Below are positions 1 to 8,882 of a stretch of 64,000 nt of DNA, piece by piece; within the stretch, counting starts at the first letter, position 1, and each line of letters starts with the position of its first letter. Position numbers and translations under genes: made by a program. The DNA is taken from the NCBI GenBank assembly GCA_938010045.1, contig CALLFZ010000010.1:209546-273545 (forward strand). Direction: 5' to 3'. The DNA is from an uncultured bacterium (GTDB lineage: Bacteria > Verrucomicrobiota > Kiritimatiellia > PWTM01). Below the pieces are notes generated by a model. It ran no database searches, was not told the origin of the DNA, and was given only the letters and a program-made list of their open reading frames with translations.

Positions 1-1
1 C

Positions 2-517
2 CGGGCGCTCGAGGTCGCCGAAACGTTGCATGCTCTCGTCAACAACGCCGCCGTGTTCCACAAACACGGGTGGGGCGACATCACCGCCGACGCGCTCGAC
101 TCGGAACTACGCGTCAACCTGTGCGCGCCGATTCTTCTAATGCAATCCTTCGCGCGTCGTGTTCGCGCCGGCACCATCGTGAATCTGCTCGACCGCCGAA
201 TCGCCGGAATCGACCCCTCGTGCGTCCCCTACGAGCTCTCCAAAAAGGCGCTCGCCGCCGCCACGCGGTCGGCTGCGCTCGCGTGGGCGCCCGCCATCCG
301 CGTCAACGCTGTCGCGCCGGGTGCGGTGCTGCCGCCGCCGGGAGAGGGCGAACGATACCTGCGCGACCGCGCGGGACGCATACCGCTGGGCGGTCCCATC
401 CCGCCGGACGCGGTCGCCGAGGCGGTTCTCTTCCTCCTGCGGGCCCGTCACATCACCGGGCAGGTGCTGCTGGTGGACGGCGGCCAGCATCTCCTCGGCT
501 CCGAAGCCGAGACGTGA
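2..517 (+). CDS. Pteridine-reductase-like SDR oxidoreductase (5' end outside window)
   Basis: NAD(P)-dependent short-chain dehydrogenase, entering the window already in frame, so the N-terminal nucleotide-binding Gly motif is missing. The remainder shows the NNA structural motif (LVNNAAVF), then IVNLLD, then YELSKKA, then IRVNAVAPGAV and a C-terminal GQVLLVDGG. The usual catalytic Ser is Asp (NLLD), giving an Asp-Tyr-Lys triad as in PTR1/FolM-type pteridine reductases; that is the basis for the subfamily call. Likely role is reduction of a pteridine or a related ketone. A TTG at position 26 is in frame but internal to the fold. The stop is 4 bp before the next ATG, so the two genes are probably co-transcribed. 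Confidence 0.75.
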   Translation, partial: RALEVAETLHALVNNAAVFHKHGWGDITADALDSELRVNLCAPILLMQSFARRVRAGTIVNLLDRRIAGIDPSCVPYELSKKALAAATRSAALAWAPAIRVNAVAPGAVLPPPGEGERYLRDRAGRIPLGGPIPPDAVAEAVLFLLRARHITGQVLLVDGGQHLLGSEAET

Positions 518-521
518 GGCC

Positions 522-1031
522 ATGACCACGACGTCCGATGCGGCGTCTCCCCCCCCAGAGGCCGCGCCGCGACCCACCTTCGCCCTCGATCACATGCTGA
601 TCCGTCTGGGGCGCTGGCTGAGACTGTGCGGGTACGACGCCGAATGGGATCCAACGCTCGATACGCGCGCGATCATCCGCCGGGCCAACGCGGAGGGCAG
701 GATCTTCCTCACTTGCAACACGCACATTCCGCACAATTTTCCTGCCCCCTCGGCATGGCTCCGGCTGAGGACAACCACGCCAATCGCGCAGTTTCACGAA
801 CTCGTGGCACGCCTCGGCCTCGATCCCGCACGCCAGGCCTTCAGCCGATGTGTGCGATGCAACGAGCCGCTCGTACCGCTGGCGCCCTCTGCAGAAACCT
901 TCGCCTCGCTTCCGCCGCGCGTCCGTGCTCGCCGACCTCCCCTCTGGCGCTGCCCTGCCTGCGGCCGGCTGTACTGGCGCGGCACCCATGTGGACCGCAC
1001 GGGCCGCATGCTCGGCCTTCGAGACGTCTGA
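522..1031 (+). CDS. Mut7-C RNase-domain protein
   Basis: A 169-residue protein of the Mut7-C (PIN-like) family. After about 20 low-complexity residues it reads FALDHMLIRLGRWLRLCGYDAEWD, here split as LDHMLIRLGRWLRLCG and YDAEWD, the usual family opening with the early acidic residue and the LGRWLR helix. Two CxxC pairs follow (CVRC and CPAC), the expected zinc ribbon, ending in YWRGTH. The family is predicted to be a metal-dependent nuclease; substrates are not established. ATG 522 was chosen because it follows the SDR stop closely and the family fold begins soon after; upstream sequence in the same frame overlaps the SDR gene. Confidence 0.8.
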   Translation: MTTTSDAASPPPEAAPRPTFALDHMLIRLGRWLRLCGYDAEWDPTLDTRAIIRRANAEGRIFLTCNTHIPHNFPAPSAWLRLRTTTPIAQFHELVARLGLDPARQAFSRCVRCNEPLVPLAPSAETFASLPPRVRARRPPLWRCPACGRLYWRGTHVDRTGRMLGLRDV

Positions 1032-1115
1032 AGCACGGGGGACGTCGTTCGCGAGTTGTTCTCTGCCCGCCATGCCGCCGGCCCGTCGGCGCCGGGGCTG
1101 GCCGCTCGACGCCAC

Positions 1116-1162
1116 GTCCAATCGTTGGACACATCCGGCGTTGGCGTGTCCAAACCTTGGAC
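1116..1162. repeat. Paired 15-bp palindromes, 32 bp apart
   Basis: Two perfect inverted repeats of the form GTCCAANNNTTGGAC lie at 1116-1130 (spacer TCG) and 1148-1162 (spacer ACC), with start points exactly 32 bp apart. They sit in the 172-bp gap between two convergent genes. The same motif at the same spacing recurs at 45057-45127 between another convergent pair. Possible roles are a terminator-like or processing element, a protein-binding site, or a dispersed REP-like repeat. There is no T-tract. Confidence 0.7.
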
Positions 1163-1203
1163 CGACCCGGTGGACGGGTGGACTGCCCGAGGACACGCCG
1201 CGC

Positions 1204-2328
1204 TCAACGTGCGCCCTCACCCGTCTCCTCGAAGTCCGGCGGCCGCCTCCGGCAATACTCGACAATATCCGGAATGTCCTCCACGCGGATCCCCCGCCAG
1301 AACACATGCCAGCGGGAGCCGCGCAATCGTCCGTCCGCCTGCTGGTCATACCAGCCGTTGATCGGATTGTCCGGCCGCGACCGCCAGAAGAGCGCCGAAT
1401 GGTCGCGCCGCAGGCGGTGCCACAGCTCCTGCGCCAACCCTTCGCCGCGCGCCGCCATACCCACCGCAAATTTTGAGAGGTACCGACCCGCCGGATGGAC
1501 TTCGACCACCGCGGCGCCTCGGTATTGCTCCTCGACATAGACGTCGCTCACCGCCGCCATCCAGTCGCGCCGGATCAGCCGCCGCTCGAACGCCTCCTCG
1601 AACAGCGCCAACAGACGGGGTACGTCCACATCGGCGAGGCCTGACGCTCGAACGATGCGGCTGCCGCGCCGGATCACAGTGCCGCGTCCGCGCACCGTGA
1701 ACAACTCGCGTAGCAAATCCAAGGGTGAGGCGACGGAAAAATGCAGCGAGGGACACCGTTCCAAGACCGCGGCCGCGACCAGCAACGACTCGTCCGCGGC
1801 GTCCTCCGCCGAGAGTTCATGATCGTTCTCGCCTTGGAGTAGGTGAAGAGCGACGGGCGCACCGTCGGCTGCGCGGTACATGCCCCGGCTCCGGAGCCAC
1901 TGGACGCGCCGCACGAGGTCCGGAATCATTGGAAGCAGCGCATCGAGCCGACGGCACCGCGACAGCTCAACGATCAATCCGCCGCGCTGCCCGCGACATT
2001 CCGCCAACCGCGGCGCCGCACCGTCAACGAGGTCGCCTCCTCCGTTCGGCGTCCATCGCGCCATCGCCGGCACCGCCTTCGCCAGTGCGTCGGCGGCCAT
2101 CGAGGCCCGCTCGCCGCAGAGCAGCACCATCGGTGTGAGCTCGAGCCGCAACAGGAACTGCAGATCGAACGCCACCGCCTCGGGAAACTCAGCGATCGCC
2201 GTGTCGTCCGGCACGATCGCCGCGAAACACGTGCCCGGCGCCGTCTGGAACTTCCGCAGGTAGTACTCGTACTCCTCGCGGCGGCCCAATCCATCCAGAC
2301 ACAACCGCAACGTGGTGGACAGAAGCAT
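1204..2328 (-). CDS. N-acetylglutamate synthase-like protein (degenerate kinase + DUF619 GNAT)
   Basis: A 374-residue protein whose last third matches the DUF619-type acetyltransferase of vertebrate-like and Xanthomonas NAGS enzymes: YLSKFAVG, then GEGLAQELW, then LFWRSRPDNPINGWY, then WHVFWRG. The first 240 residues resemble an amino-acid-kinase fold, ending in the NAGS/NAGK-like LLRELFTVRGRGTVIRRG, but they lack a glycine-rich phosphate motif, so kinase activity is doubtful. The likely reaction is acetyl-CoA plus glutamate to N-acetylglutamate, the first step of arginine synthesis. ATG 2328 was chosen over upstream in-frame codons because an AAGGGG stretch precedes it and the fold starts here. 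No other arg gene is nearby. Confidence 0.8.
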   Translation of the reverse strand: MLLSTTLRLCLDGLGRREEYEYYLRKFQTAPGTCFAAIVPDDTAIAEFPEAVAFDLQFLLRLELTPMVLLCGERASMAADALAKAVPAMARWTPNGGGDLVDGAAPRLAECRGQRGGLIVELSRCRRLDALLPMIPDLVRRVQWLRSRGMYRAADGAPVALHLLQGENDHELSAEDAADESLLVAAAVLERCPSLHFSVASPLDLLRELFTVRGRGTVIRRGSRIVRASGLADVDVPRLLALFEEAFERRLIRRDWMAAVSDVYVEEQYRGAAVVEVHPAGRYLSKFAVGMAARGEGLAQELWHRLRRDHSALFWRSRPDNPINGWYDQQADGRLRGSRWHVFWRGIRVEDIPDIVEYCRRRPPDFEETGEGAR

Positions 2329-2334
2329 GGACCC

Positions 2335-2363
2335 CTTATACCGCGCCCCGCCGCCCGTGTCAC
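2335..2363 (-). promoter_or_regulatory. Candidate sigma70 promoter of the NAGS-like gene
   Basis: On the minus strand GTGACA (2358-2363), a 17-bp spacer and TATAAG (2335-2340). The -10 box ends only 6 bases before the ATG at 2328, so the transcript would start at or next to the start codon and be leaderless or nearly so. Confidence 0.45.
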
Positions 2364-2673
2364 ACGTCGAGCCGGCTTCGGCTCGCGGGCGCATCGAAAG
2401 AGTTGAGAATCGATTCGAGCCATCCCCATCCAATCCACCGAGCGGGCCCCGGTGCGAGCCACCGCACGGACGCCGCTCCGCCGCGGGCAAACGTGCTGCA
2501 GGCGCCGCACGCAATCCCCCAGACGCACCTGCACCGCTGACCGCCCCCTCCGCCAGTAGTTCTCAGAGCCGCCGGCCGACGACGGGACGCGGCAGACACC
2601 CAACACCGCGCCGCCGCCGCGATCTAGACAACACGCCCTCACTCCATGCCCCAATCGCGGCCAGGCGGTGCGG

Positions 2674-2702
2674 TTGGAGTCAGGTGACGACGCCGCTACA
2701 AT
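2674..2702 (+). promoter_or_regulatory. Candidate sigma70 promoter of the methyltransferase-membrane protein pair
   Basis: TTGGAG (2674-2679), a 17-bp spacer and TACAAT (2697-2702). Transcription would begin near 2709, about 7 bases before ATG 2716, with GGTGGG just upstream of the ATG. Confidence 0.4.
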
Positions 2703-2715
2703 CCTGGTGGGTTCG

Positions 2716-3762
2716 ATGAGCCAACCTGTCCATGGTGTCCCAACGCCCGACCCCGCCGATGGGCTCAGCCGTCTCATGTCGCTGGCCACGGGATACTGGA
2801 GTTCGGCCGCACTGATCGCCGCGATCGAACTTGGCGTGTTCGAGGCGATCGCGCATGGGCACGTCACCACCGACGACATCGCGCGTCAATGCGGGTGCAC
2901 TCGGCCGTATCTCGAGGATCTCCTTTGCGCGATGGAGTCGCTGGGCCTTCTGGTGCATGATCGCAGAGCTTGGCGCCTTCCCGACGAATGGTTGCCCTTC
3001 TTGTCTCCTGACTCACCGCGATCGCTCGTGCCGGCGCTCGCGATGAACCGTGATCTGTACCCGCTCTGGAGTCGCCTCGCGGACACGATCCGAACCGGCC
3101 GGCCGCCGGCCGGCGCCGCCGATCATCTGGGCGCCGATCCGGAGCGCACGCGCCGTTTCGTACTCGCGATGCACAGTCGGGCGATGGCTCTCGGCGAACG
3201 ACTGTTGCCCCTACTGGATCCCGGGCCGGTGTCCACGTTGCTCGACGTGGCGGCCGGCCCGGGCACGTTCAGCCGCCTTCTCGCGGAAAAGCATGCGAGG
3301 CTCCGCGCCATGCTCGCCGACTTGCCAGCCGTCATCGCCATCGCACGCGAGCTGCACACCAACTCGCCCGCCGCAAGCCGGCTCGCCTTCATGTCCGCGG
3401 ACTACCGGCAACACGTTGAGTGGGGGGGTCCATACGACGCGATCCTGTTCTGTGGCGCGTTGCACCAGGAAACACCGGATACGGCCCGTGAGTTGTTCGA
3501 GCGACTCTCGCGCCATGTCACGGCCGGCGGCCGGTTGATCGTGGTGGATCTCATGCGGGAAGACGGTCCCACTCATCCGATGGCGGCGCTGTTTTCGCTC
3601 AACATGCGCCTCACCAGTGCGCAGGGCCGCGTGTGGGGCGTCGCGGACGCCGCCGACGTTCTCGAACAGTCAGGATGGCTCGTCACCGGGCGCGTCGGCG
3701 CGCCATCTCTTCCCTACTGGCGCATCGAGGCGCAGGTCGCGACATCTGAGCGTACATCGTGA
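2716..3762 (+). CDS. SAM-dependent O-methyltransferase, dimerisation domain plus Rossmann domain
   Basis: A 348-residue class I methyltransferase of the Methyltransf_2 (acetylserotonin/caffeate OMT-like) layout. Residues about 15-95 form a winged-helix dimerisation domain (YWSSAALIAAIELGVFEAI). The SAM-binding motif I LLDVAAGPGTFSRLL follows near residue 170, and then the acidic and GGRLIVVDLM motifs. The substrate cannot be read from the sequence; relatives methylate small phenolic or polyketide-like compounds. ATG 2716 has GGTGGG upstream; an earlier in-frame ATG at 2668 adds 16 residues outside the fold and lies in the candidate promoter. The stop overlaps the next gene as GTGA, so translation is probably coupled. 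Confidence 0.85.
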   Translation: MSQPVHGVPTPDPADGLSRLMSLATGYWSSAALIAAIELGVFEAIAHGHVTTDDIARQCGCTRPYLEDLLCAMESLGLLVHDRRAWRLPDEWLPFLSPDSPRSLVPALAMNRDLYPLWSRLADTIRTGRPPAGAADHLGADPERTRRFVLAMHSRAMALGERLLPLLDPGPVSTLLDVAAGPGTFSRLLAEKHARLRAMLADLPAVIAIARELHTNSPAASRLAFMSADYRQHVEWGGPYDAILFCGALHQETPDTARELFERLSRHVTAGGRLIVVDLMREDGPTHPMAALFSLNMRLTSAQGRVWGVADAADVLEQSGWLVTGRVGAPSLPYWRIEAQVATSERTS

Positions 3763-6700
3763 AGCGTCACTGCCGTCCTGCTCCGGACCCGCCCACCCCA
3801 TGGACACCGCGACCGTGGGACCGTTCGCTGATTCAGCCACTGCCGGACGGCCACTCCATCTGGATGGTGGGCGTTGGCTTTGCGGCTTTCGTCGTGGGAG
3901 CCGTCACGATGTGTCCCGGCCTGTTCCCCGGTGAACCGGCGGAGGCGCTGGCTGTCATTGGGGGGCACGGGCCGCTGCCCTCGCTGACGCATCCGTTGTG
4001 GGAAGGCGTGGTTCGTCTGGCGGAATGGTGGTCCCCCGGCGATGTGGTCCGTGCTCTGAATGTGTTCAACGTGGTGACGGGCGCCGTGGCGGCGGCGTTG
4101 CTGTTTCACGTGGCGGCGATCTTTCGCACGGGGGTCTCGTCGAAACGATCGCGCCCGGAGCCCGACTCCGAGAGCGAACCGTGCCCGAGCCCCACGGCCG
4201 GGTCAATGCGGTGGGAGGCGCTCTTGCCCCACGTCCCGCCATTGCTCGCGGTGCTGCTGGGCGCGGGATCGTTCCCCTTTCTGTTCGTCGCCACGCGGTC
4301 CCACCCCACCACGCTGGCCGCGGCGTTGTGGCTGGCGGGACTGGGATCGGTGGCCGCCTATGGCAGAACTGGTCGGCGAGCCTCGCTCTACGCGGGCGCA
4401 GTGTGGCTCGGTCTCGCGACGGCCGAATCGCCGGGAGGATGGCCGCTCTGGCCCGCCCTCCTTCTGTGGCTCGTCGTCGCGATGGTACGGCACCGCGACC
4501 TCGTGCGGCCCGTTATGCCCGACGAATATCGTGGGCACCTGCGGCTTCGCACTCCGATCATCGCCGGCACGCTGGCTCTGGCCGCTCTGCTCGCGCCCTG
4601 GCTCGTGCGCGCCGCTATCTTCCACCACGAACCGGCGGCAGCGTGGGCCGGCGCAGACTCGTATCGCGACGCGCTGCTCGAAGTGCTCCGCGCGCAACTG
4701 CGGGCGGCCCGCACAACCATCCCGGCCCTGGGCTGGCTGCTGCCCGCCCTCTGCGTGGGTCTCCCCGCCGCCATCGTCATCGCCGCCTTCACGGGCGAGC
4801 ACCCCGACCGGCGAGGCCCGGCCACCGCCTCGCTCCTGCTCGTCTCGTGCATTTCGATCGCGGTCGCGTTCGATGTGCGGTTCGCTCCCTGGCCCGTGTT
4901 CGGCGCCTCACCGCTGTTGGTCACCCCCTACGGCGTGATGGCGCTCTGGACCGCCGCGGCCGCCGCCGGACTCATCCGCCTTCTGTTGCGTGACCTTGAC
5001 CGTCGCGACCTCCCCGGCGCGTTGTCGCAAATCGACCTGACCCCCCTTCGCCGTCGCCGCGCCGCCGCTGTGTATGCGATCGCGATGACCAGCGCGCTTG
5101 TCATCGCGACCGGACGCCACGTCGTTCAGGTCGCACGCTGCGATTCCGCGCCATTCGACGAATTCGCGTTCGGCGTCCTCGATGAACTCGGCGACGCGGA
5201 TCGTCTGGTTCTCGCGACGCCGCTGGAGCCGCTCATCACCGTCCGCGCCCGCCATGCGCGCCCCAACGCGCGAGTGCTCAACCTTCAGGTGAGCCGTCAT
5301 CCCGTATATTTGCGCTATGTTGCCGACGTCTTCGCCGACGACCCCCGCGCCCGCGGCCTCGCCACCGCCGGACTCGACGCCGTTCTGGCCGATTGGTTCG
5401 CTCGCGATCCGTCCGTGACCGGCCGAGTGGTGATCGTGGACACGCCCGATGTCTGGCGGCTGGGCGGCTGGACCGCGCTGCCGGGACGGTGGACGTATCG
5501 CGGCATCGCCGCACCCGACGCCGAACACCTGCGCGCGCACTGGGCCGTCGTTTCCTCCTGGACATCCCACATGGCCCGGACGTTCGCCCGGCTGCAGCGC
5601 CTGCCCCCGGCCTTCAGACCGTACGCAGGGTGGTTACGCCGGCACGCCAGCCGCCTCCTGAACGACTTTGGCTTCCTGATCGAGGAGGCCGGTCTGACCG
5701 ACGAGGCCCTCGTCGTGTACGAGACCGCGGCCACCCTCGACTCCGAGCAATACAGCGCCCGCCACAACCGAGCGCGGCTCACTCGCCAGCTCGGCCGCCC
5801 CGAGGCCGACGCAGCCCAGATGGACCTCGATCGCTGGATCCGCGCGCGCGCCGCGACATTCCATCCTCTCGAGGCCGCCCATCGGAGCGGCCGGGTTCGC
5901 GATCCGAACCTGCAGATGGCCAGCAGCGCTCTCGCCGCGCGCGCCGGCTATCTCGATGTGGCACTGTCCGAGCTCACCGAGGTTCTGCAGCAGCGCCGTG
6001 ACGATCCGTCCGCTCGGCTCGCGATGGCCGCGGTCTTGGACCGACGCGGGAACTCGGCGGAGAGCCGCGCGATCTTCGAACGCCTTGCGGCCGACAATCC
6101 GGACCGCGCGGATTTACAATTGGCGGCCGGCCTCGCCGCGTTGACCGCGGGCGACATGACGTCCGCCGTAGCCATCGCACGCTCGCTCGCGCGCCTCGAC
6201 CCGCCGCCGGCCGCGTTGCCGACCTACGAGGCGTTGATCGCCGTCCAGACGGGCGATGTGGCCTCCGCCACCGTCATTCTGAATCGACGATTGGCCGACG
6301 CGCCGGAGGATGTCGCCGCCCGTCTCGCGTTGGGATATATCGCCGCGAAAACCGGCGACACCGCCGCGCTTCGCCGCACCCTGGATAGCGTGCGATCGCG
6401 CAATCTCCGCATTCCCTGGCTCGAGACGTTGCTCGCGCAGGCGCTGGCCGCCGAGGGCCGCACCGTCGAGGCGCGCGAGCGAATGGAAGAAATCGTCGCC
6501 CGACATCCAGCGTTCGGGCCCGCGTGGGAGATTCTGCTCGCGCTGGATGTCGCCGAGCGCCGCGCCGACCGCGCGCGGGACCACGCCGCGCGCCTGCTGC
6601 GTCTCCAGCCGGCCCACCCCCGGGCGAACTACATTTGGGCCAGCTTGTTGATGGCGGAGTCCAAGTGGGGCGAGGCCGAGGCCGCGCTCGAGATCGCCCT

Positions 6701-6980
6701 CCGCGGCGCCCCAACCGACGCGCACATTCTGAACGATCTCGCGTGGTGCCGCCTGCAGCTCGGCCGCGCGGAGTCGGCGCTCGAGCTGGCAACGCGCGCG
6801 GTCGAACGTGAGCCCGATTCCCCCGCCCTGCTCGATACGCTCGCCCGCGCCCTCCTTGCCGTCGGTCACACGAACCGGGCCATGGAAGTCGCCCGGCGCG
6901 CGCGCGCGCTGAGCCCCGATCATTCCGACAGACTGACTCTGGCGACCAACGTCGCCGGCGCCGCGAACGCGCCACGCTGA
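3759..6980 (+). CDS. Large inner-membrane protein with C-terminal TPR repeats
   Basis: A 1073-residue protein starting at a GTG that overlaps the preceding TGA. About ten hydrophobic segments fill residues 30-450, including WMVGVGFAAFVVGAVTM, FNVVTGAVAAALLFHVAAI and TLALAALLAPWLV. The early PGLFPGEPAEALAVIGGHG segment and the spacing of helices recall DUF2723/PMT-like glycosyltransferase-type membrane proteins. Residues about 620-1050 are a run of Ala- and Arg-rich helical pairs typical of TPRs (for example LLRLQPAHPRANYIWASL). Similar TPR-bearing DUF2723 proteins are common in the PVC group. A role in lipid-linked sugar transfer is a guess, not a finding. Confidence 0.6.
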   Translation: MKRHCRPAPDPPTPWTPRPWDRSLIQPLPDGHSIWMVGVGFAAFVVGAVTMCPGLFPGEPAEALAVIGGHGPLPSLTHPLWEGVVRLAEWWSPGDVVRALNVFNVVTGAVAAALLFHVAAIFRTGVSSKRSRPEPDSESEPCPSPTAGSMRWEALLPHVPPLLAVLLGAGSFPFLFVATRSHPTTLAAALWLAGLGSVAAYGRTGRRASLYAGAVWLGLATAESPGGWPLWPALLLWLVVAMVRHRDLVRPVMPDEYRGHLRLRTPIIAGTLALAALLAPWLVRAAIFHHEPAAAWAGADSYRDALLEVLRAQLRAARTTIPALGWLLPALCVGLPAAIVIAAFTGEHPDRRGPATASLLLVSCISIAVAFDVRFAPWPVFGASPLLVTPYGVMALWTAAAAAGLIRLLLRDLDRRDLPGALSQIDLTPLRRRRAAAVYAIAMTSALVIATGRHVVQVARCDSAPFDEFAFGVLDELGDADRLVLATPLEPLITVRARHARPNARVLNLQVSRHPVYLRYVADVFADDPRARGLATAGLDAVLADWFARDPSVTGRVVIVDTPDVWRLGGWTALPGRWTYRGIAAPDAEHLRAHWAVVSSWTSHMARTFARLQRLPPAFRPYAGWLRRHASRLLNDFGFLIEEAGLTDEALVVYETAATLDSEQYSARHNRARLTRQLGRPEADAAQMDLDRWIRARAATFHPLEAAHRSGRVRDPNLQMASSALAARAGYLDVALSELTEVLQQRRDDPSARLAMAAVLDRRGNSAESRAIFERLAADNPDRADLQLAAGLAALTAGDMTSAVAIARSLARLDPPPAALPTYEALIAVQTGDVASATVILNRRLADAPEDVAARLALGYIAAKTGDTAALRRTLDSVRSRNLRIPWLETLLAQALAAEGRTVEARERMEEIVARHPAFGPAWEILLALDVAERRADRARDHAARLLRLQPAHPRANYIWASLLMAESKWGEAEAALEIALRGAPTDAHILNDLAWCRLQLGRAESALELATRAVEREPDSPALLDTLARALLAVGHTNRAMEVARRARALSPDHSDRLTLATNVAGAANAPR

Positions 6981-7032
6981 ACCCACGGTCGCGTTCCGAT
7001 CCGCTTCTTGCCAGCGCCGCCGCCGCCCCCGT

Positions 7033-8133
7033 ATGCTCGCGAGCGTGAAACTCCTGGACCGCTATCTCCTGCGCCGATTTTTCGGACCGCTGATGCTCTG
7101 CTTCGCGGCGTTCACGATCATTTACATCGTGTTTGACCTCTTCAACAACCTGTCCGACTTTCTACAAGGTCACGCGTCCCTGCCGAGCCTGCTGTTGTAC
7201 TACGTGCAGCTGATCCCGGCCTCCCTCAACTACATCGTCCCCGTCTCCCTGGTGCTCGCGATTCTGTGGGCGCTGTCCGAACTGACACGCCACAATGAAA
7301 TCACCGCCATGCGCGCCTGCGGTCTCAGCCTTGGGCGATTGATGTTGCCGCTCATCCTCGCTGGGCTGGCCGCCAGCGTGCTGGTGCTGGCCGTGAACGA
7401 GACCGTGGGGTCGGATGCCGCCTACCGAACCCGCCAATTTGTCCGCGCGCAAGGCCGCACCGACCGAGACGACGTGCACATCGCGGGTCCGCTCCCCTAC
7501 CATAACCCGGCCGAGCACCGCACGTGGCTCATCGGCCGGTTCCACACGCTCACCTTCGACATGCACCACGTGCAGGTGGTCCAGCAAACGCCGTTCGGCC
7601 GGGATGCATGGAAGGCCATCGCCGAGGAGGCCTCATGGGCCGGCGGCACCTGGTGGTTCCGAAACGTCCGGCTCCAGTACTACGACGAACGCGGGCACCC
7701 TCTCGGCCCGCCGCGCATCGTCGCGCTCCGCCCCATGACCGAATTCACGGAAACGCCGCGCGAGTTCGTGAATGAAATTAAGGATCCGGAGTTTCTCACC
7801 GCCGCCGAGTTACTCCGCTTCATCCGCACCCACCCTCAGCTCGACGCCCGCGCGGTCCAGCGCTTGCGCGTCACCCTGCACAGCCGCCTCGCGATGCCCT
7901 GGGGCTGCCTGATCGCGGTGTTGTTCGGCATCCCGTTCGGCACCACCACCGCCCGGAAAGGCGCGCTGCGCGGGATTCTGTTGTGCCTCACGCTGTTCTT
8001 CTCATCGTGGGCGATGGTCAGTCTCGGGCTGTGGGCCGGCAAAATGGGACATATCCCCGCGTGGCTCGGAGGATGGGGGCCGACCCTCCTCTATCTGGGG
8101 GCCGGCTTGCGGCTTTCGCTCCGCGATCTCTAA
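7033..8133 (+). CDS. LptF/LptG-family LPS export permease
   Basis: A 366-residue YjgP/YjgQ-type permease. It opens with LLDRYLLRRFFGPLMLCFAA, the characteristic amphipathic start and first helix, then two more helices (near 55-85 and 95-120), a periplasmic beta-rich domain (about 130-265) and three C-terminal helices containing MPWGCLIAVLFGIPFG. LptF and LptG with LptB form the ATP-driven extractor of LPS from the inner membrane, so the host should have an LPS-bearing outer membrane. Only one copy is in the window; the partner permease must lie elsewhere. ATG 7033 has no clear ribosome-binding site; GTG 7045 (start VKLLDRY) is an equally good start. Confidence 0.88.
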   Translation: MLASVKLLDRYLLRRFFGPLMLCFAAFTIIYIVFDLFNNLSDFLQGHASLPSLLLYYVQLIPASLNYIVPVSLVLAILWALSELTRHNEITAMRACGLSLGRLMLPLILAGLAASVLVLAVNETVGSDAAYRTRQFVRAQGRTDRDDVHIAGPLPYHNPAEHRTWLIGRFHTLTFDMHHVQVVQQTPFGRDAWKAIAEEASWAGGTWWFRNVRLQYYDERGHPLGPPRIVALRPMTEFTETPREFVNEIKDPEFLTAAELLRFIRTHPQLDARAVQRLRVTLHSRLAMPWGCLIAVLFGIPFGTTTARKGALRGILLCLTLFFSSWAMVSLGLWAGKMGHIPAWLGGWGPTLLYLGAGLRLSLRDL

Positions 8134-8458
8134 CTGGCCTCGCCCCCCAGTGGTTTTCGACCGTCGTCCGTCGGGCGGCTCGCCCAGCTGATGTTCGGGG
8201 GCGACGGCCAAACTCCCTCGCGCGCCGAGAGCCTGGTCGGACCGATGCCCCAACCCCGGAACGACGCGCACGCGCATTCATTGGGGACGCCCAAGCTCGC
8301 CGGCGAGCGGACATTCTCCCACGTCCGCACCTGACGAGCGGTCAGAGCCGCGGCCTTCCCACCGAGCCCACGCGCGCGGGAGTCGCCGCGGGATCGCCGC
8401 TCGCCACCGGCACCCCCACCATGGTCCGGCGTCGCGACGCGGCCGCCGGCGCTCCGCC
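8134..8458. other. Convergent intergenic region, 325 bp
   Basis: Lies between the lptF-like stop and the rplQ stop. No gene, tRNA or T-tailed terminator was recognised. Open frames here are continuations of the rplQ antisense and have no family features. Confidence 0.5.
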
Positions 8459-8860
8459 TCAGGCGGTGGTGCTCGGCGCCTCGGGCGCGGCCGCCGCATC
8501 GCCCATCGGCCGCACCCACTCGAGGATCGCCATCGTCGAGCTGTCGCGCCGGCGTCCGGGCAGCCGGATGATTCGGGTGTAGCCCCCGTTGCGATCGCTC
8601 ATCGCCGGCGCAATCTCCTGGAACAGCCGGCTCACCGCCGGCTTCTGATGCAGCGCCGCAAGCGCCCGGCGACGCGACGCGAGCGTGCCCTCGCGCCCCC
8701 ACGTGACCGAGCGTTCCGCGAGGCGGCGCGCCGCCTTCGCCTTGGCAAGCGTCGTGCGAACCCGCCCGTGCAGAATCAGACTGCACACAAGCGCGGAGAT
8801 CAACGCATTGCGGTGCGCGGTCGTCCGGCCCAGCTTGATGGTGGTCTTGCGATGGCGCAT
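8459..8860 (-). CDS. rplQ: 50S ribosomal protein L17
   Basis: 133 residues, opening MRHRKTTIKLGRTTAHRNAL, the hallmark L17 start, with the RLFQEIAP and GGYTRIIRL motifs later. It has a short Ala/Pro-rich tail (about 15 residues) beyond the core. It binds 23S rRNA at the exit-tunnel side of the large subunit. It is the last gene of the minus-strand superoperon, 22 bp after rpoA, the usual alpha-operon ending. Confidence 0.98.
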   Translation of the reverse strand: MRHRKTTIKLGRTTAHRNALISALVCSLILHGRVRTTLAKAKAARRLAERSVTWGREGTLASRRRALAALHQKPAVSRLFQEIAPAMSDRNGGYTRIIRLPGRRRDSSTMAILEWVRPMGDAAAAPEAPSTTA

Positions 8861-8882
8861 CGCGAATCCTCCAACGAAACGG

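Larger units (their letters stand above)
2329..2715. other. Divergent intergenic region, 387 bp
   Basis: Separates the divergently transcribed NAGS-like and methyltransferase genes. It holds a candidate promoter near each end (see the two promoter entries). No gene, RNA or strong hairpin was recognised in the middle part. Confidence 0.6.

Noticed and set aside
2541-2590. A further copy of the TGTAGTTCCGCCGG-type repeat near AGTAGTTCTCAGAGCCGCCGGC
   Set aside because: Only a few bases match and the hairpin halves are not preserved.
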